From Anaerolineales bacterium (GTDB taxonomy: Bacteria > Chloroflexota > Anaerolineae > Anaerolineales > UBA4823): a stretch of DNA of 64,000 bases. This document shows, piece by piece, positions 1 to 7,994 of this stretch. The translations under genes and the position numbers were made by a program. The notes under the pieces are model-generated. The model had not been told where the DNA came from. It saw only the letters and a program-made list of their open reading frames with translations, and searched no databases. Positions within the stretch are counted from its first letter, which is position 1, and each line of letters opens with the position of its first letter. Location: contig JANXBJ010000001.1 in NCBI GenBank assembly GCA_025057645.1, positions 492,357-556,356 on the forward strand, written 5' to 3'.

Positions 1-1425
1 GAGATGCTCTACACTTTTGCGATGAGCCTGGCCGGACTAGAAGCTGGAGCTGCGTTGGGATGGTTTTTGGGATGTTTTGCGCTCTTGGGGCTTGCCGAGA
101 TATTGCGAAGTCATCTTTCTCGTCCGGAGCTTTGGGTCACATTATCGACATCCCTTAGTGGATTTACCTTTGTTGAGAGTTTAGCCTGGGCTTATGTGGA
201 TTGGATCACCTTCTTCTGGGGGGTGTGTGTCCTTTTTGCTTTGAAAGAGGCCTTTGTAGAAAGGCCGCATCAAAATGTTCTTCTCGCCGGGGTATTTTCT
301 GGGTTTGCGCTGGGAACGAAGTATACCGCAGGGGTAATCGCAGTCGCTGCAGCGTTTGCCATTGTATTTTTGCTTCCTCAAACAGTGAAGCCGACTGGCG
401 AAGCGCAACAACCTTTGAGCGCAACCTGGTCTTCTAAGGTAGGAACTCTACTTCTATTCATTTTTGCCCTACTCACCGTTTCTTTTCCGTGGTGGCTCAA
501 GAATCTTCTGGCTGTTGGGCAGCCTTTTTATCCTCTTTTGTTCCCCGCAGGGGAGATGAGTGCCCTGCGGATCGGTTTCTATGCCGGGCTACAACCTTGG
601 GGAAGCTGGTGGACTTCTCTCCTGTTGCCGTTTTCCGCCACTTTTTTAGGCGTGGAGGGCAAAGAGGGATTTAGTGCGAGCATTGGGCCGTTGTTTTTAT
701 TACTGGTGCCGTTCTCCTTTCTTCCTGCCGAGGCGGGAGATCTCGACCGGAAATTGATTCGTTTGAGCGCCCTCTTTGGGTTGGTGGGTTGGTTATTTTG
801 GGGAATTGGGGCACGTCTTGCAGGATATCTGATCCAGACGCGGTTGTATTGGTCGATCATGCCCAGTTTAGCCATCCTCTCCGGCTTTGGGTATCGGAAG
901 CTTCATGCGCTTGACTTTAAGCCTGTGCGTATCTGGTTTGTGGCGAACGGCGTTGTGCTAATGGTTATAGTCTTGACCACTGTCGAAGTTTTGACCTCAA
1001 CAGTGCAGAAAAGGGTCCTTGAATACATTGCTGGCCGAATTGATGCTCAAGCCTACCTAACTCACAACCTAGGGTGGCACATTGTCGCCGCCCAGTGGGT
1101 CAGGCAATTGGGAGGAGCGGGCTCGACCCTGCTCCTTTTCGAGCCACGCAGTCTCTATTGCTTGCCAAATTGTGAAAGTGATGAGCTTCTCGATGAGTGG
1201 TTTGTTGTCGCTCAAGATCCCTCCAATGCTCCTGAAAAGGTTATTCGAGCTTGGAAAGAACGTGGGTTTCAGCGCGTTTTGATCTTTCGCCAAGGCGCAG
1301 AGTTTTTGCAAAAGAGCGATCAGCGTTATCCGGCCGCTCAGTGGAAGCTTTTTGAGCGAGTGGTTGCACAACTCCCTAAGGAACAAGATTTTGGTGGCGC
1401 CTATTCGTTGTATACACTCCCATGA
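1..1425 (+). CDS. GT39/ArnT-like polytopic membrane glycosyltransferase, 5'-partial
   Basis: The frame is open at the left edge, so the ATG at base 4 is probably internal and the N-terminus is missing. The visible 474 residues contain about nine hydrophobic segments followed by a soluble C-terminal part of roughly 130 residues (from about residue 340), the layout of PMT/ArnT-like lipid-linked sugar transferases of the GT39 and related clans. The acidic first-loop motif expected near the N-terminus lies outside the window, so catalytic competence cannot be checked. The stop overlaps the next start in an ATGA, which indicates translational coupling with two further proteins of the same type. 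The likely role is transfer of a sugar from a polyprenyl-phosphate donor at the membrane; the acceptor is unknown. The family call rests on topology and overall look. Confidence 0.6.
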   Translation, partial: EMLYTFAMSLAGLEAGAALGWFLGCFALLGLAEILRSHLSRPELWVTLSTSLSGFTFVESLAWAYVDWITFFWGVCVLFALKEAFVERPHQNVLLAGVFSGFALGTKYTAGVIAVAAAFAIVFLLPQTVKPTGEAQQPLSATWSSKVGTLLLFIFALLTVSFPWWLKNLLAVGQPFYPLLFPAGEMSALRIGFYAGLQPWGSWWTSLLLPFSATFLGVEGKEGFSASIGPLFLLLVPFSFLPAEAGDLDRKLIRLSALFGLVGWLFWGIGARLAGYLIQTRLYWSIMPSLAILSGFGYRKLHALDFKPVRIWFVANGVVLMVIVLTTVEVLTSTVQKRVLEYIAGRIDAQAYLTHNLGWHIVAAQWVRQLGGAGSTLLLFEPRSLYCLPNCESDELLDEWFVVAQDPSNAPEKVIRAWKERGFQRVLIFRQGAEFLQKSDQRYPAAQWKLFERVVAQLPKEQDFGGAYSLYTLP

Positions 1426-3014
1426 TTAAGCTCAAGGAACTGTTGTGGGTTTGGCTCGGATGCTTGACAGTTGTAGGGTTGGCAGCTGCTTTTCAGTCTT
1501 CGCCGGGCTATATGGACGCAGAATATTATTACGCCGGGGGAAAGCTCTTGTGGCAGGGGCATGGGTTTGAAGAGCCATATCTATGGAATTACCTTACCGA
1601 CCCGCGCGAATTACCTGTTCCTTCCCATACTTACTGGATGCCCCTCGCGTCGCTATGGGCTTGGTTGGGGATGTCGCTTGTGGGTTCTGATGCTTTTCAA
1701 GCCGCGCGTTGGCCTTTTATCCTGCTCGGTTCGTTGGTTTCTCCTCTGACTTATTGGTTGGGTTGGAAAATTTCTCAACAGCGCTTTACCTCTCTGTTGG
1801 CTGCACTCTTCGCCTGGTTTCCGATGTTCTATTTAGCCTATCTGCCGACAACCGATACTTTTGCGATGTACATGATCCTAGGCACTCTCTGGTTGGTCTT
1901 GGCAGCAAGAGTGGCTCAGCTAAAGGACAAAAGTGTCTTTCTGGCGGGTTTAATTTGCGGTGCGATGCATTTGGCTAGGGCAGATGGGTTCTTCTGGATG
2001 CTTGTGTTTCTGTTGCTTATCGTTAGGGAAGGGTTTATCGAGCCTCGGCACCCCTTTTGGTTGCAGCAGCTAAGAAAGATCACGATTTTTATTACCGGCT
2101 ACGCTCTTTTGATGGGCGGCTGGTATGGGCGGAATTTATTGGAATATCGTTCGCCTTTCCCTCCAGGCAATGAACGCGCTTTGTTCTTGCGCAACTACAA
2201 TGATCTGTATCGGTATCCTGCTAGCGATCTCAGTCTCGAGTACTTGCTTGGATATGGACTGGTGCCCCTGGTCTACGATCGTTTGCATGCTGCCGGTCAA
2301 AATCTTTTGAGCCTCATTGCCGTCCAAGCGCAGATTTTGCTCGCTCCCTTGTTTATTCTTGGGTTTTGGAAACGCAAACGAGAGCCAATTGTCGCTCGGG
2401 CTGCCGCCGTTTGGCTAGTGATGTTTGCGCTTATGAGTTTTGTTTTCCCTTATGCTGGTTGGCGGGGGGGATATTTTCATGTTGCGGCTGCATTTCAGCC
2501 ATTGGTTTGGTCCCTTGCGAGTGAGGGTTTTGGGGTTTTTGTGCAATGGGGGGTTCGCAAAAGGGGTTGGTCTCCGATAAGCGCAACGCAGGTTTTTGCC
2601 TTCTTTGTTTTGGGAATGCTGATGATCCTAACAGTTTACCTCTATTGCACAAGAGTGATTGGCAAAGACGTTCGGAATCCGGTGTGGGACGAGGCTCACC
2701 AAAGACAAGTTAAGATTTGTGCAAAGCTCCGTGGGATTACCAACGCTGAAGGTATAGAGGACTGGAGTGTGATGATCAACAATCCAGTTGGGTTTTACCT
2801 TGCCTGCGAAAAGCGGGCTGTCTCTGTACCCGTGGGAGGGTTGACTGTCGTCCAGCTCGTCGCACGGCAATACGGGATCGAATTCCTAGTCTTAGAGAGG
2901 GATCATCCTGCGGAAATCTCGCCCTATTTTTATCGTCCCGCCGACACTTCGTTTCTCACCCTCTTGGATAACCAAAAAGAGTGGAAGGTTTACCGTTTTC
3001 ATGCGAGTCGATAA
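1422..3014 (+). CDS. GT39/PMT-like membrane glycosyltransferase
   Basis: A 530-aa protein with an N-terminal membrane anchor, then a short extracytoplasmic segment with the acidic patch SPGYMDAEYYYAGG (about residues 27-40), which resembles the first-loop acidic motif of PMT/ArnT-like enzymes. About ten further membrane segments follow, and then a C-terminal soluble stretch from about residue 420. The start overlaps the previous gene by 4 bp and the end overlaps the next by 14 bp, so the three genes form one translationally coupled unit. The donor is probably a polyprenyl-phosphate sugar, but substrate and acceptor cannot be read from the sequence. The family call is fairly good; the specific function is unknown. 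Confidence 0.65.
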   Translation: MIKLKELLWVWLGCLTVVGLAAAFQSSPGYMDAEYYYAGGKLLWQGHGFEEPYLWNYLTDPRELPVPSHTYWMPLASLWAWLGMSLVGSDAFQAARWPFILLGSLVSPLTYWLGWKISQQRFTSLLAALFAWFPMFYLAYLPTTDTFAMYMILGTLWLVLAARVAQLKDKSVFLAGLICGAMHLARADGFFWMLVFLLLIVREGFIEPRHPFWLQQLRKITIFITGYALLMGGWYGRNLLEYRSPFPPGNERALFLRNYNDLYRYPASDLSLEYLLGYGLVPLVYDRLHAAGQNLLSLIAVQAQILLAPLFILGFWKRKREPIVARAAAVWLVMFALMSFVFPYAGWRGGYFHVAAAFQPLVWSLASEGFGVFVQWGVRKRGWSPISATQVFAFFVLGMLMILTVYLYCTRVIGKDVRNPVWDEAHQRQVKICAKLRGITNAEGIEDWSVMINNPVGFYLACEKRAVSVPVGGLTVVQLVARQYGIEFLVLERDHPAEISPYFYRPADTSFLTLLDNQKEWKVYRFHASR

Positions 3015-4500
3015 ATCGGATATAGCCTTAGCCGCCTTAGCGGTGCTTTCAAGCACAGCATACCTCTTTTATAGCGCAGCTTTCTATCGAGTCGGTTTTC
3101 CGCTTGACGATGCTTGGATTCATCAGACCTATGCGCGAAGCCTCGCTCAAGGGGAGGGTTGGTCCTTTGAGCCTGGCGTCGTTTCAGGAGGAACTACATC
3201 CCCGTTTTGGGTGTTGCTGCTGAGTTTAGGCTACCTGCTGCAAATACCCCCGTTTGCCTGGTCGTTCTTTCTCGGGATTGGTTGCTTAGTGGGAATAGGA
3301 ATTTGTGGGATGAGGTACTTCCGGCAAATTCATCCCTCGTTGGGGTGGTTAGGGTTGTTTTTGATCCTAGAGTGGCACTTTACTTGGGCCTCGGTTTCAG
3401 GGATGGAGACCCTCTTGGCCACCCTAATTGTCTTTATAGTGTTTTCTTTTCTGAGCTTGGAGAAGGTGGATTGGGGTCTCTCCCTGCTCATGGCGGTCAG
3501 TATCTGGGTGCGTCCGGATTTGATCACGCTTCTCTTGCCTTTGGTAGCCCATATATTTGTTCGACTCAGGAATGAAGCGAGAATTCTCAGGTCGTATTTG
3601 CCCGTTTTTATTGCGATGGGAGCGTCATTGGCTGGATATATAGCCTTTAATATCGGAGTGAGCGGGACTTGGTTTCCCACAACCTTTTATGCAAAGCAAG
3701 CCGAGTATGCTGAATTGCGCCAAAGCCCTTTTCTTTATCGCTTTGGACAGCAGTTTTTTGTAGCCCTGATTGGGGGAGGAATTTTTCTTCTGCCCGGGGT
3801 TCTTTATGAGGCATATCGTAGCTGGAGAGAGAAGGATTGGAACGCAAGCGCATGGCTCTTGTGGTATTTGGGGGTCTTAGGGCTTTATGCAGTGCGCTTG
3901 CCGGTAACTTACCAACATGGCCGGTATATCATGCCGGCGTTAGCAGTTTTCTACACCCTGGGCTTGAAGGGCTCGGTTTTCGCTTATCGCTGGTTGGCAG
4001 GCCGGCAGAAGATTGGGTGGATTCTCTCTAGAGCTGGTGTTTTTTCTTGGATAGTCGTCACTCTTGGGTTTTGGGGAATGGGTGGCAGCGCATATGCGCG
4101 TGATGTGGCGGTGATTGAAACTCAGATGGTCAATACCGCAAAATGGGCAGCGCTCAGCCTCCCAACACGTGCACGCATTGCAGTCCATGATATTGGTGCA
4201 ATAGGGTACTACACCGAGCATCAAATTCTGGACTTGGCCGGTTTGATTAATCCCGAGGTGATCCCATTTCTAAGAGATGAGGAAAGATTGGCCCGCTATT
4301 TAGATGAGCAAGGGGTCGATTTCCTGATTTGCTTCCCCAATTGGTATCCGCACCTTACTCAAGATCTCGAAGCGGTGTATATTGCCGAGGATTGGGTGCT
4401 GAAGGAATATAATGAAAGGCCCATGACCGTTTATCGGTGGGGACTTAACGACTTTATTAGCTTACCTGACCCTAGTCCTTTAATGCTATACTATAGGTAA
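3001..4500 (+). CDS. GT39/DUF2029-type membrane glycosyltransferase
   Basis: A 499-aa polytopic protein. After the first membrane helix comes GFPLDDAWIHQTYARSLAQG (about residues 31-50), whose DD pair matches the catalytic-loop acidic motif of membrane GT-C enzymes, followed by the segment VVSGGTTSPFW. About ten membrane helices are visible, with a soluble tail that contains HDIGAIGYY. It begins 14 bp inside the previous gene and is the third consecutive protein of this type. The arrangement suggests that each copy adds one sugar in the decoration of a surface glycan or glycoprotein, possibly including the pili encoded next door; that link is inference only. Distant similarity to mycobacterial DUF2029 mannosyltransferases is possible. 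Confidence 0.65.
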   Translation: MRVDKSDIALAALAVLSSTAYLFYSAAFYRVGFPLDDAWIHQTYARSLAQGEGWSFEPGVVSGGTTSPFWVLLLSLGYLLQIPPFAWSFFLGIGCLVGIGICGMRYFRQIHPSLGWLGLFLILEWHFTWASVSGMETLLATLIVFIVFSFLSLEKVDWGLSLLMAVSIWVRPDLITLLLPLVAHIFVRLRNEARILRSYLPVFIAMGASLAGYIAFNIGVSGTWFPTTFYAKQAEYAELRQSPFLYRFGQQFFVALIGGGIFLLPGVLYEAYRSWREKDWNASAWLLWYLGVLGLYAVRLPVTYQHGRYIMPALAVFYTLGLKGSVFAYRWLAGRQKIGWILSRAGVFSWIVVTLGFWGMGGSAYARDVAVIETQMVNTAKWAALSLPTRARIAVHDIGAIGYYTEHQILDLAGLINPEVIPFLRDEERLARYLDEQGVDFLICFPNWYPHLTQDLEAVYIAEDWVLKEYNERPMTVYRWGLNDFISLPDPSPLMLYYR

Positions 4501-4518
4501 ATTTTTTTAAGGCGCTTT

Positions 4519-5238
4519 ATGGAGACGAAGGCGAGAATATCCCTGGCCATTATTGAAGATCACCCGATTTTCCGACAGGGGATTGAGGATGTTTTGCGCT
4601 TAGAAAGAGATTTCGAGGTGGTCGGGAGGGCATCAACCGGCGAAGAAGGACTGGCATTGATACGCGCTTTTCGTCCCCAACTTGCACTTACTGATCTCAG
4701 CTTGCCTGATCTCGACGGGGTGAAGTTGGTGAAACAGGTAGTTTGGGAACGCTTTCGGACGCGGGTGGTTATATTGAGTGCTTACGATGATCCCGGTCAA
4801 ATGCTTCAGGCTTTCTGTTCTGGGGTATGGGGTTACTTTATAAAGGATATTCAGCCAACTGAACTTGTTGCGCGCTTGCGATGGGTTGCGCAAGGCTATT
4901 ACGTTGTGGGTGATCGAACTCTAACCCCGGCAGAATTCAAGAGATGGCTTATTGAGTACTCAGAGATTGAGGGGAAATCGAGGCAAGAGTTGACTGCAAT
5001 TTCTCTACCTTCACCGCGTGAAATGGAAGTCCTATCGCACCTACTTCTTGGTCGAAGCAATAAACAAATTGCGGTTGCGATGGGGATCAGCCCTCAAACT
5101 GTGAAGAACCATCTAGCCTCCTTATTTCGCAAGCTCGGTGTAAAGGACCGCACTCAAGCGGTGGTCTATGCTTTGCAGCTTGGTTGGGTGTCAGCGCAAA
5201 GTCTCAAAGTAAATAAAAATTTGGAAGGACTCTTATGA
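4519..5238 (+). CDS. NarL/FixJ-type response regulator
   Basis: A 239-aa transcription factor. The receiver domain covers residues 7-125 with the acidic pair E13-D14, phosphoacceptor D59 (LTDLSLPD) and the conserved Lys in YFIKDI. A LuxR-type helix-turn-helix lies at about 165-228 (SPREMEVLSHLLLGRSNKQIA followed by SPQTVKNHL). It overlaps the downstream sensor kinase by 4 bp (ATGA), so the two form a cognate pair. The only large locus downstream is the Tad/Flp pilus cluster, which makes pilus gene control a reasonable but unproven target. The start follows an A/T-rich leader with a weak AAGG ribosome site. A -10-like TATACT (4488-4493) lies just upstream at the end of the previous gene. Confidence 0.92.
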   Translation: METKARISLAIIEDHPIFRQGIEDVLRLERDFEVVGRASTGEEGLALIRAFRPQLALTDLSLPDLDGVKLVKQVVWERFRTRVVILSAYDDPGQMLQAFCSGVWGYFIKDIQPTELVARLRWVAQGYYVVGDRTLTPAEFKRWLIEYSEIEGKSRQELTAISLPSPREMEVLSHLLLGRSNKQIAVAMGISPQTVKNHLASLFRKLGVKDRTQAVVYALQLGWVSAQSLKVNKNLEGLL

Positions 5239-6296
5239 GCGGCCGGCAGGAACAAAACCCCTTGGATCTAACTGAACGACTTCTTGAACAGGTAGAACAG
5301 CTTCTCTCAAGCCTGCGTCGGGAGTTATATGAGCAGGAACGTCTCCTGCAGCAGAGCCAACAGGAAGTTGAAAAGCTTAGTAGGAAAAATGCCTCAATTA
5401 CGGCTGAACTTCAGAAGATGCAGTCTCACACGGACGAGTTTTCTCGGCATGAATTAAGAATGGGCTATGAAGCTGCGCTGGAGGCGCAGCAGCGTTTGTA
5501 CCTAATGTCGGGGAAGGTGGAGAAAATCCAAAGCCAGATCCAACAACTCAAAATGCAAAGCGAATGGTTGGAGAATTTCCGACTCCATTTGGATACTCTC
5601 CAAGAGAGCCTTGCGAGCTCCGGTAGAGGCCTCAGGCCGGGCGAAGGCATTGAAATGATTATCCAAGCCCAGGAGGCCGAGCGACAGAGATTATCCCGGC
5701 AGATGCACGATGGCCCCGCCCAGGCGCTTTCCAACTTTATTTTACAGACCGAAATAGCCATGCGTCTTTTCGAGATCGACCCTGCAAAAGCGAAAGAGGA
5801 ACTTGAGAGTCTCAAACTTTCCGCCACTCAGGCTTTTCAAAAGGTGAGAGACTTCATCTTCGAACTCAGACCGATGATGTTGGACGATTTGGGGCTAGTC
5901 CCGACAGTTAGGCGATACGTAGAGGCGCTCCAGAACGTGCCCGGTGTCTCTATTCAACTTACCTTGGGCGGGGTGGAAAGGAGACTCGAACCTTACCTTG
6001 AGGTCATGGTCTTTCGAGCAATTCAGGAACTTTTAGGGAACGCCGTCCGCCATAGTCAAGCTAGTGAGGTGCGTCTCCATTTAGATCTCGGGGATAATCA
6101 CTTAAGGGTCGTTGTGGACGATAACGGTAAGGGGTTTGACCCGGAGATCTTGCGAGAGCGCACCAATATGGGATTGAAAGTGATCCGCGATCGAGTAGAG
6201 ATGGTTGGAGGGGAGTTCCAACTCAATACGAGGATTGGAGAAGGAACTCGCGTTTCGTTTAGCATCCCGCTCCAAGAAATAGCCCAACTTACATAA
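5235..6296 (+). CDS. Soluble NarX/DegS-type sensor histidine kinase
   Basis: A 353-aa kinase without membrane segments. Residues 10-125 are rich in Q, E and L heptads and should form a long coiled coil, in place of a membrane sensor. The HisKA_3 dimerisation and phosphoacceptor helix carries EAERQRLSRQMHDGPAQ, with the phospho-His at H158, and RDFIFELRPMMLDDLG follows. The C-terminal HATPase_c domain has the N-box (ELLGNAVRH), the DDNGKGFD G1 box and a G2 region (NMGLKVIRDR). This is the DegS/NarX class, in which the kinase senses a cytoplasmic signal through the coiled coil. It is coupled to the preceding response regulator through an ATGA overlap. The ligand is unknown. Confidence 0.92.
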   Translation: MSGRQEQNPLDLTERLLEQVEQLLSSLRRELYEQERLLQQSQQEVEKLSRKNASITAELQKMQSHTDEFSRHELRMGYEAALEAQQRLYLMSGKVEKIQSQIQQLKMQSEWLENFRLHLDTLQESLASSGRGLRPGEGIEMIIQAQEAERQRLSRQMHDGPAQALSNFILQTEIAMRLFEIDPAKAKEELESLKLSATQAFQKVRDFIFELRPMMLDDLGLVPTVRRYVEALQNVPGVSIQLTLGGVERRLEPYLEVMVFRAIQELLGNAVRHSQASEVRLHLDLGDNHLRVVVDDNGKGFDPEILRERTNMGLKVIRDRVEMVGGEFQLNTRIGEGTRVSFSIPLQEIAQLT

Positions 6297-6324
6297 TTGC
6301 AAGGAAAATTTCACAAAAAGGATA

Positions 6325-6353
6325 TTGCATAAAATTAAAAGATTCCATATAAT
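6325..6353 (+). promoter_or_regulatory. Promoter of the Flp pilin gene
   Basis: A sigma-70-like pair: -35 TTGCAT (6325-6330), 17-bp spacer, -10 TATAAT (6348-6353). The predicted start near 6360 leaves a leader of about 48 nt with an AAAGGAGG ribosome site before the pilin ATG. Isolation from the upstream kinase and a terminator downstream suggest a separate, abundant pilin transcript. Confidence 0.7.
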
Positions 6354-6407
6354 GCAGTTAACTGCTCTTTGCAGAGTAGAATCTCTGAGGAAAGGAGGTA
6401 AGGCGCA

Positions 6408-6554
6408 ATGCTATTTGCCCCGAAAGAAAAAGGTCAGGGTCTGGTGGAATATGCGCTGATCTTGGTCCTAGTGGCGATTGTGGTCATCGTAATCCTTGCG
6501 CTGTTAGGGCCCGCCATCGGTAACGTGTTCAGCCGAATCGTTAGCGCAATCTAA
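6408..6554 (+). CDS. flp: Flp/Fap-type pilin precursor
   Basis: A 48-aa ORF too short for the supplied track. It encodes a short basic leader (MLFAPKEKGQG) followed by LVEYALILVLVAIVVIVILALLG, the hallmark of type IVb Flp pilins: a prepilin peptidase site after Gly in GQG, Glu at position +4 or +5 of the mature protein (VEY) and a single hydrophobic helix. The product is the major subunit of the Tad pilus, inserted in the membrane and then assembled. A near-perfect AAAGGAGGT ribosome site lies 7 bp before the ATG. It has its own strong promoter and a 12-bp-stem terminator, and the Tad machine genes follow in the same direction. The leader peptidase gene (tadV/cpaA) is not in the window. Confidence 0.93.
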   Translation: MLFAPKEKGQGLVEYALILVLVAIVVIVILALLGPAIGNVFSRIVSAI

Positions 6555-6589
6555 TTCATTCACAAGCGTAAATATCCTATTATTTCGGG

Positions 6590-6618
6590 AAAACCCTGGT
6601 CAAAAGACCAGGGTTTTT
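6590..6618 (+). terminator. Rho-independent terminator after flp
   Basis: A perfect 12-bp stem, AAAACCCTGGTC / GACCAGGGTTTT, with an AAAA loop and a T run. It isolates the pilin transcript from the cpaB operon. Confidence 0.9.
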
Positions 6619-6747
6619 CTTGGCCTCTAACTTGCAAACTTGATCTTTGTGCAGAAAAACAGCAAAGAATCCAGTTTTGGAAGTTGGGCAAGTTTACCTT
6701 GATTTTGGCCCGAGACTCTCCGAGGCGACTTACAAAATTGTATAGGG

Positions 6748-6778
6748 TTGTGATATCCGAAAAGGATGGATGTATAAT
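6748..6778 (+). promoter_or_regulatory. Probable promoter of the cpaB-tadC operon
   Basis: A consensus -10 TATAAT at 6773-6778, with a weak -35 TTGTGA at 6748-6753 and a long 19-bp spacer. It sits 56 bp before cpaB and downstream of the flp terminator, so the Tad machine genes need a promoter here. The poor -35 suggests activator dependence, possibly the response regulator upstream (inference). Confidence 0.5.
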
Positions 6779-6833
6779 ACTAACATGAAAGACCGCCCGG
6801 CGACGCCAAAAAGTCTAATTTCTGGAGGCGCTC

Positions 6834-7955
6834 ATGCGACGAGGAAGAGTTTTCTTTTTATTGGCCCTGATCGTCCTTCTGTGTTTGGTGGCGGTTGTGT
6901 TGGTTGTTCTACGGCTGCGGCCTGCAATTACCCCGCAACCTTCCCCGGTGGGCGAACCCACCCCACAAGTGGTCGATACGGTCAATGTTTTGGTAGCAAC
7001 TCAGAAGATTCCCCGTGGTGGCGTGATTAGCCGCGATGTAGTAAGTTTGATTCCAATCCAGCGCCAGTTTTACTTGCAGGGGATGTTTTCTGAAATTAAG
7101 GACGTTGAGGGAAGGTTGGCGAAGATCGATATAGAAGCAGGGTTGATTATCCTGGAAAGCATGCTCGCTGGGAGCGCTGAAGAGTTGTCGGCCACGGGTT
7201 CGGATATTGCGCTATATATCCCGCGCGGGAGTGTTGCGGTCGCAATCCCTATAGAGCGCCTCACAAAAGCCAGCTTTCCGGTGCAGGCTGGAGACCGAGT
7301 TAACGTAGCTGTGGTTCATTCGTTTGTCGATATCGATACGGAGTATCAAACGAAGCTGCCCAACGTTGCGGGCGAGGCGATTGCTCCGGGAACGCGCGAC
7401 CCGGCTGTGTATCTTACGGCGGGAGTGTCGGCGCCTGTGGGTGAGGGGAGTGGAAACGCCGGCCGCGCTGAGACAGTTCCCGGGCTAGGTCAGCCGATTG
7501 TTGTGGTTCCGGCAGAACCTCAGCGGCCTCGTCTGGTTGCTCAGGTGATCTTACAGGATGTGACGGTTCTAAGCGTTGGGACCTATGAGGCTGGCTTTCG
7601 GAGCGAAGCGGTTTCTACTCCAGCTCAACAGCCTCCGGAGCAAGGCCCTCAGCCCCCGACGCAACCAACGCCACAGGCCCCCAAACCCGCTCCGGAGTTT
7701 GTGAGTTTGATCGTTACGCCCCAAGATGCCCTCATGTTGACCTATCTGATGGCCAACGGGGCACAATTCACCTTGCACTTAAGGGCCGCGGGGGATAACT
7801 CTAGGGTTCAGATTGAGGCTCAGACTCTTCAATATTACTTGAATAGGTATAACGTGCCCGTGCCTGTCAAATTGCCCTATGGTATTGAGCCTAGAGTCGA
7901 TTCGCCAAATATGCCCAATATTACTTTTCAACCTACTCCAACGCCAATCCCATGA
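6834..7955 (+). CDS. cpaB: Flp pilus assembly protein CpaB/RcpC (SAF domain)
   Basis: A 373-aa protein with an N-terminal membrane anchor (residues 7-28) and a Pro-rich linker, then a SAF-like domain (about residues 48-95, VLVATQKIPRGGVISRDVV) and an RcpC/CpaB region. A second Pro/Gln-rich linker (about 262-285) separates a last folded segment (PEFVSLIVTPQDALMLTYLMANGAQFTLHLR), typical of the CpaB C-terminus. In diderm bacteria CpaB works with the secretin CpaC; here no secretin gene is found, so the protein probably spans the cell wall zone instead. GGAGG lies 7 bp before the ATG. The Pro-rich tail ends in TPTPIP, a common extracellular linker in this lineage. Confidence 0.85.
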   Translation: MRRGRVFFLLALIVLLCLVAVVLVVLRLRPAITPQPSPVGEPTPQVVDTVNVLVATQKIPRGGVISRDVVSLIPIQRQFYLQGMFSEIKDVEGRLAKIDIEAGLIILESMLAGSAEELSATGSDIALYIPRGSVAVAIPIERLTKASFPVQAGDRVNVAVVHSFVDIDTEYQTKLPNVAGEAIAPGTRDPAVYLTAGVSAPVGEGSGNAGRAETVPGLGQPIVVVPAEPQRPRLVAQVILQDVTVLSVGTYEAGFRSEAVSTPAQQPPEQGPQPPTQPTPQAPKPAPEFVSLIVTPQDALMLTYLMANGAQFTLHLRAAGDNSRVQIEAQTLQYYLNRYNVPVPVKLPYGIEPRVDSPNMPNITFQPTPTPIP

Positions 7956-7994
7956 AGGCGGCTATCTTGCCGAGGCATAGGGACAATAGGGACA

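Noticed and set aside
6770-7030. 86-aa + strand ORF overlapping the cpaB start
   Set aside because: Its start coincides with the -10 element and the frame conflicts with conserved CpaB sequence.
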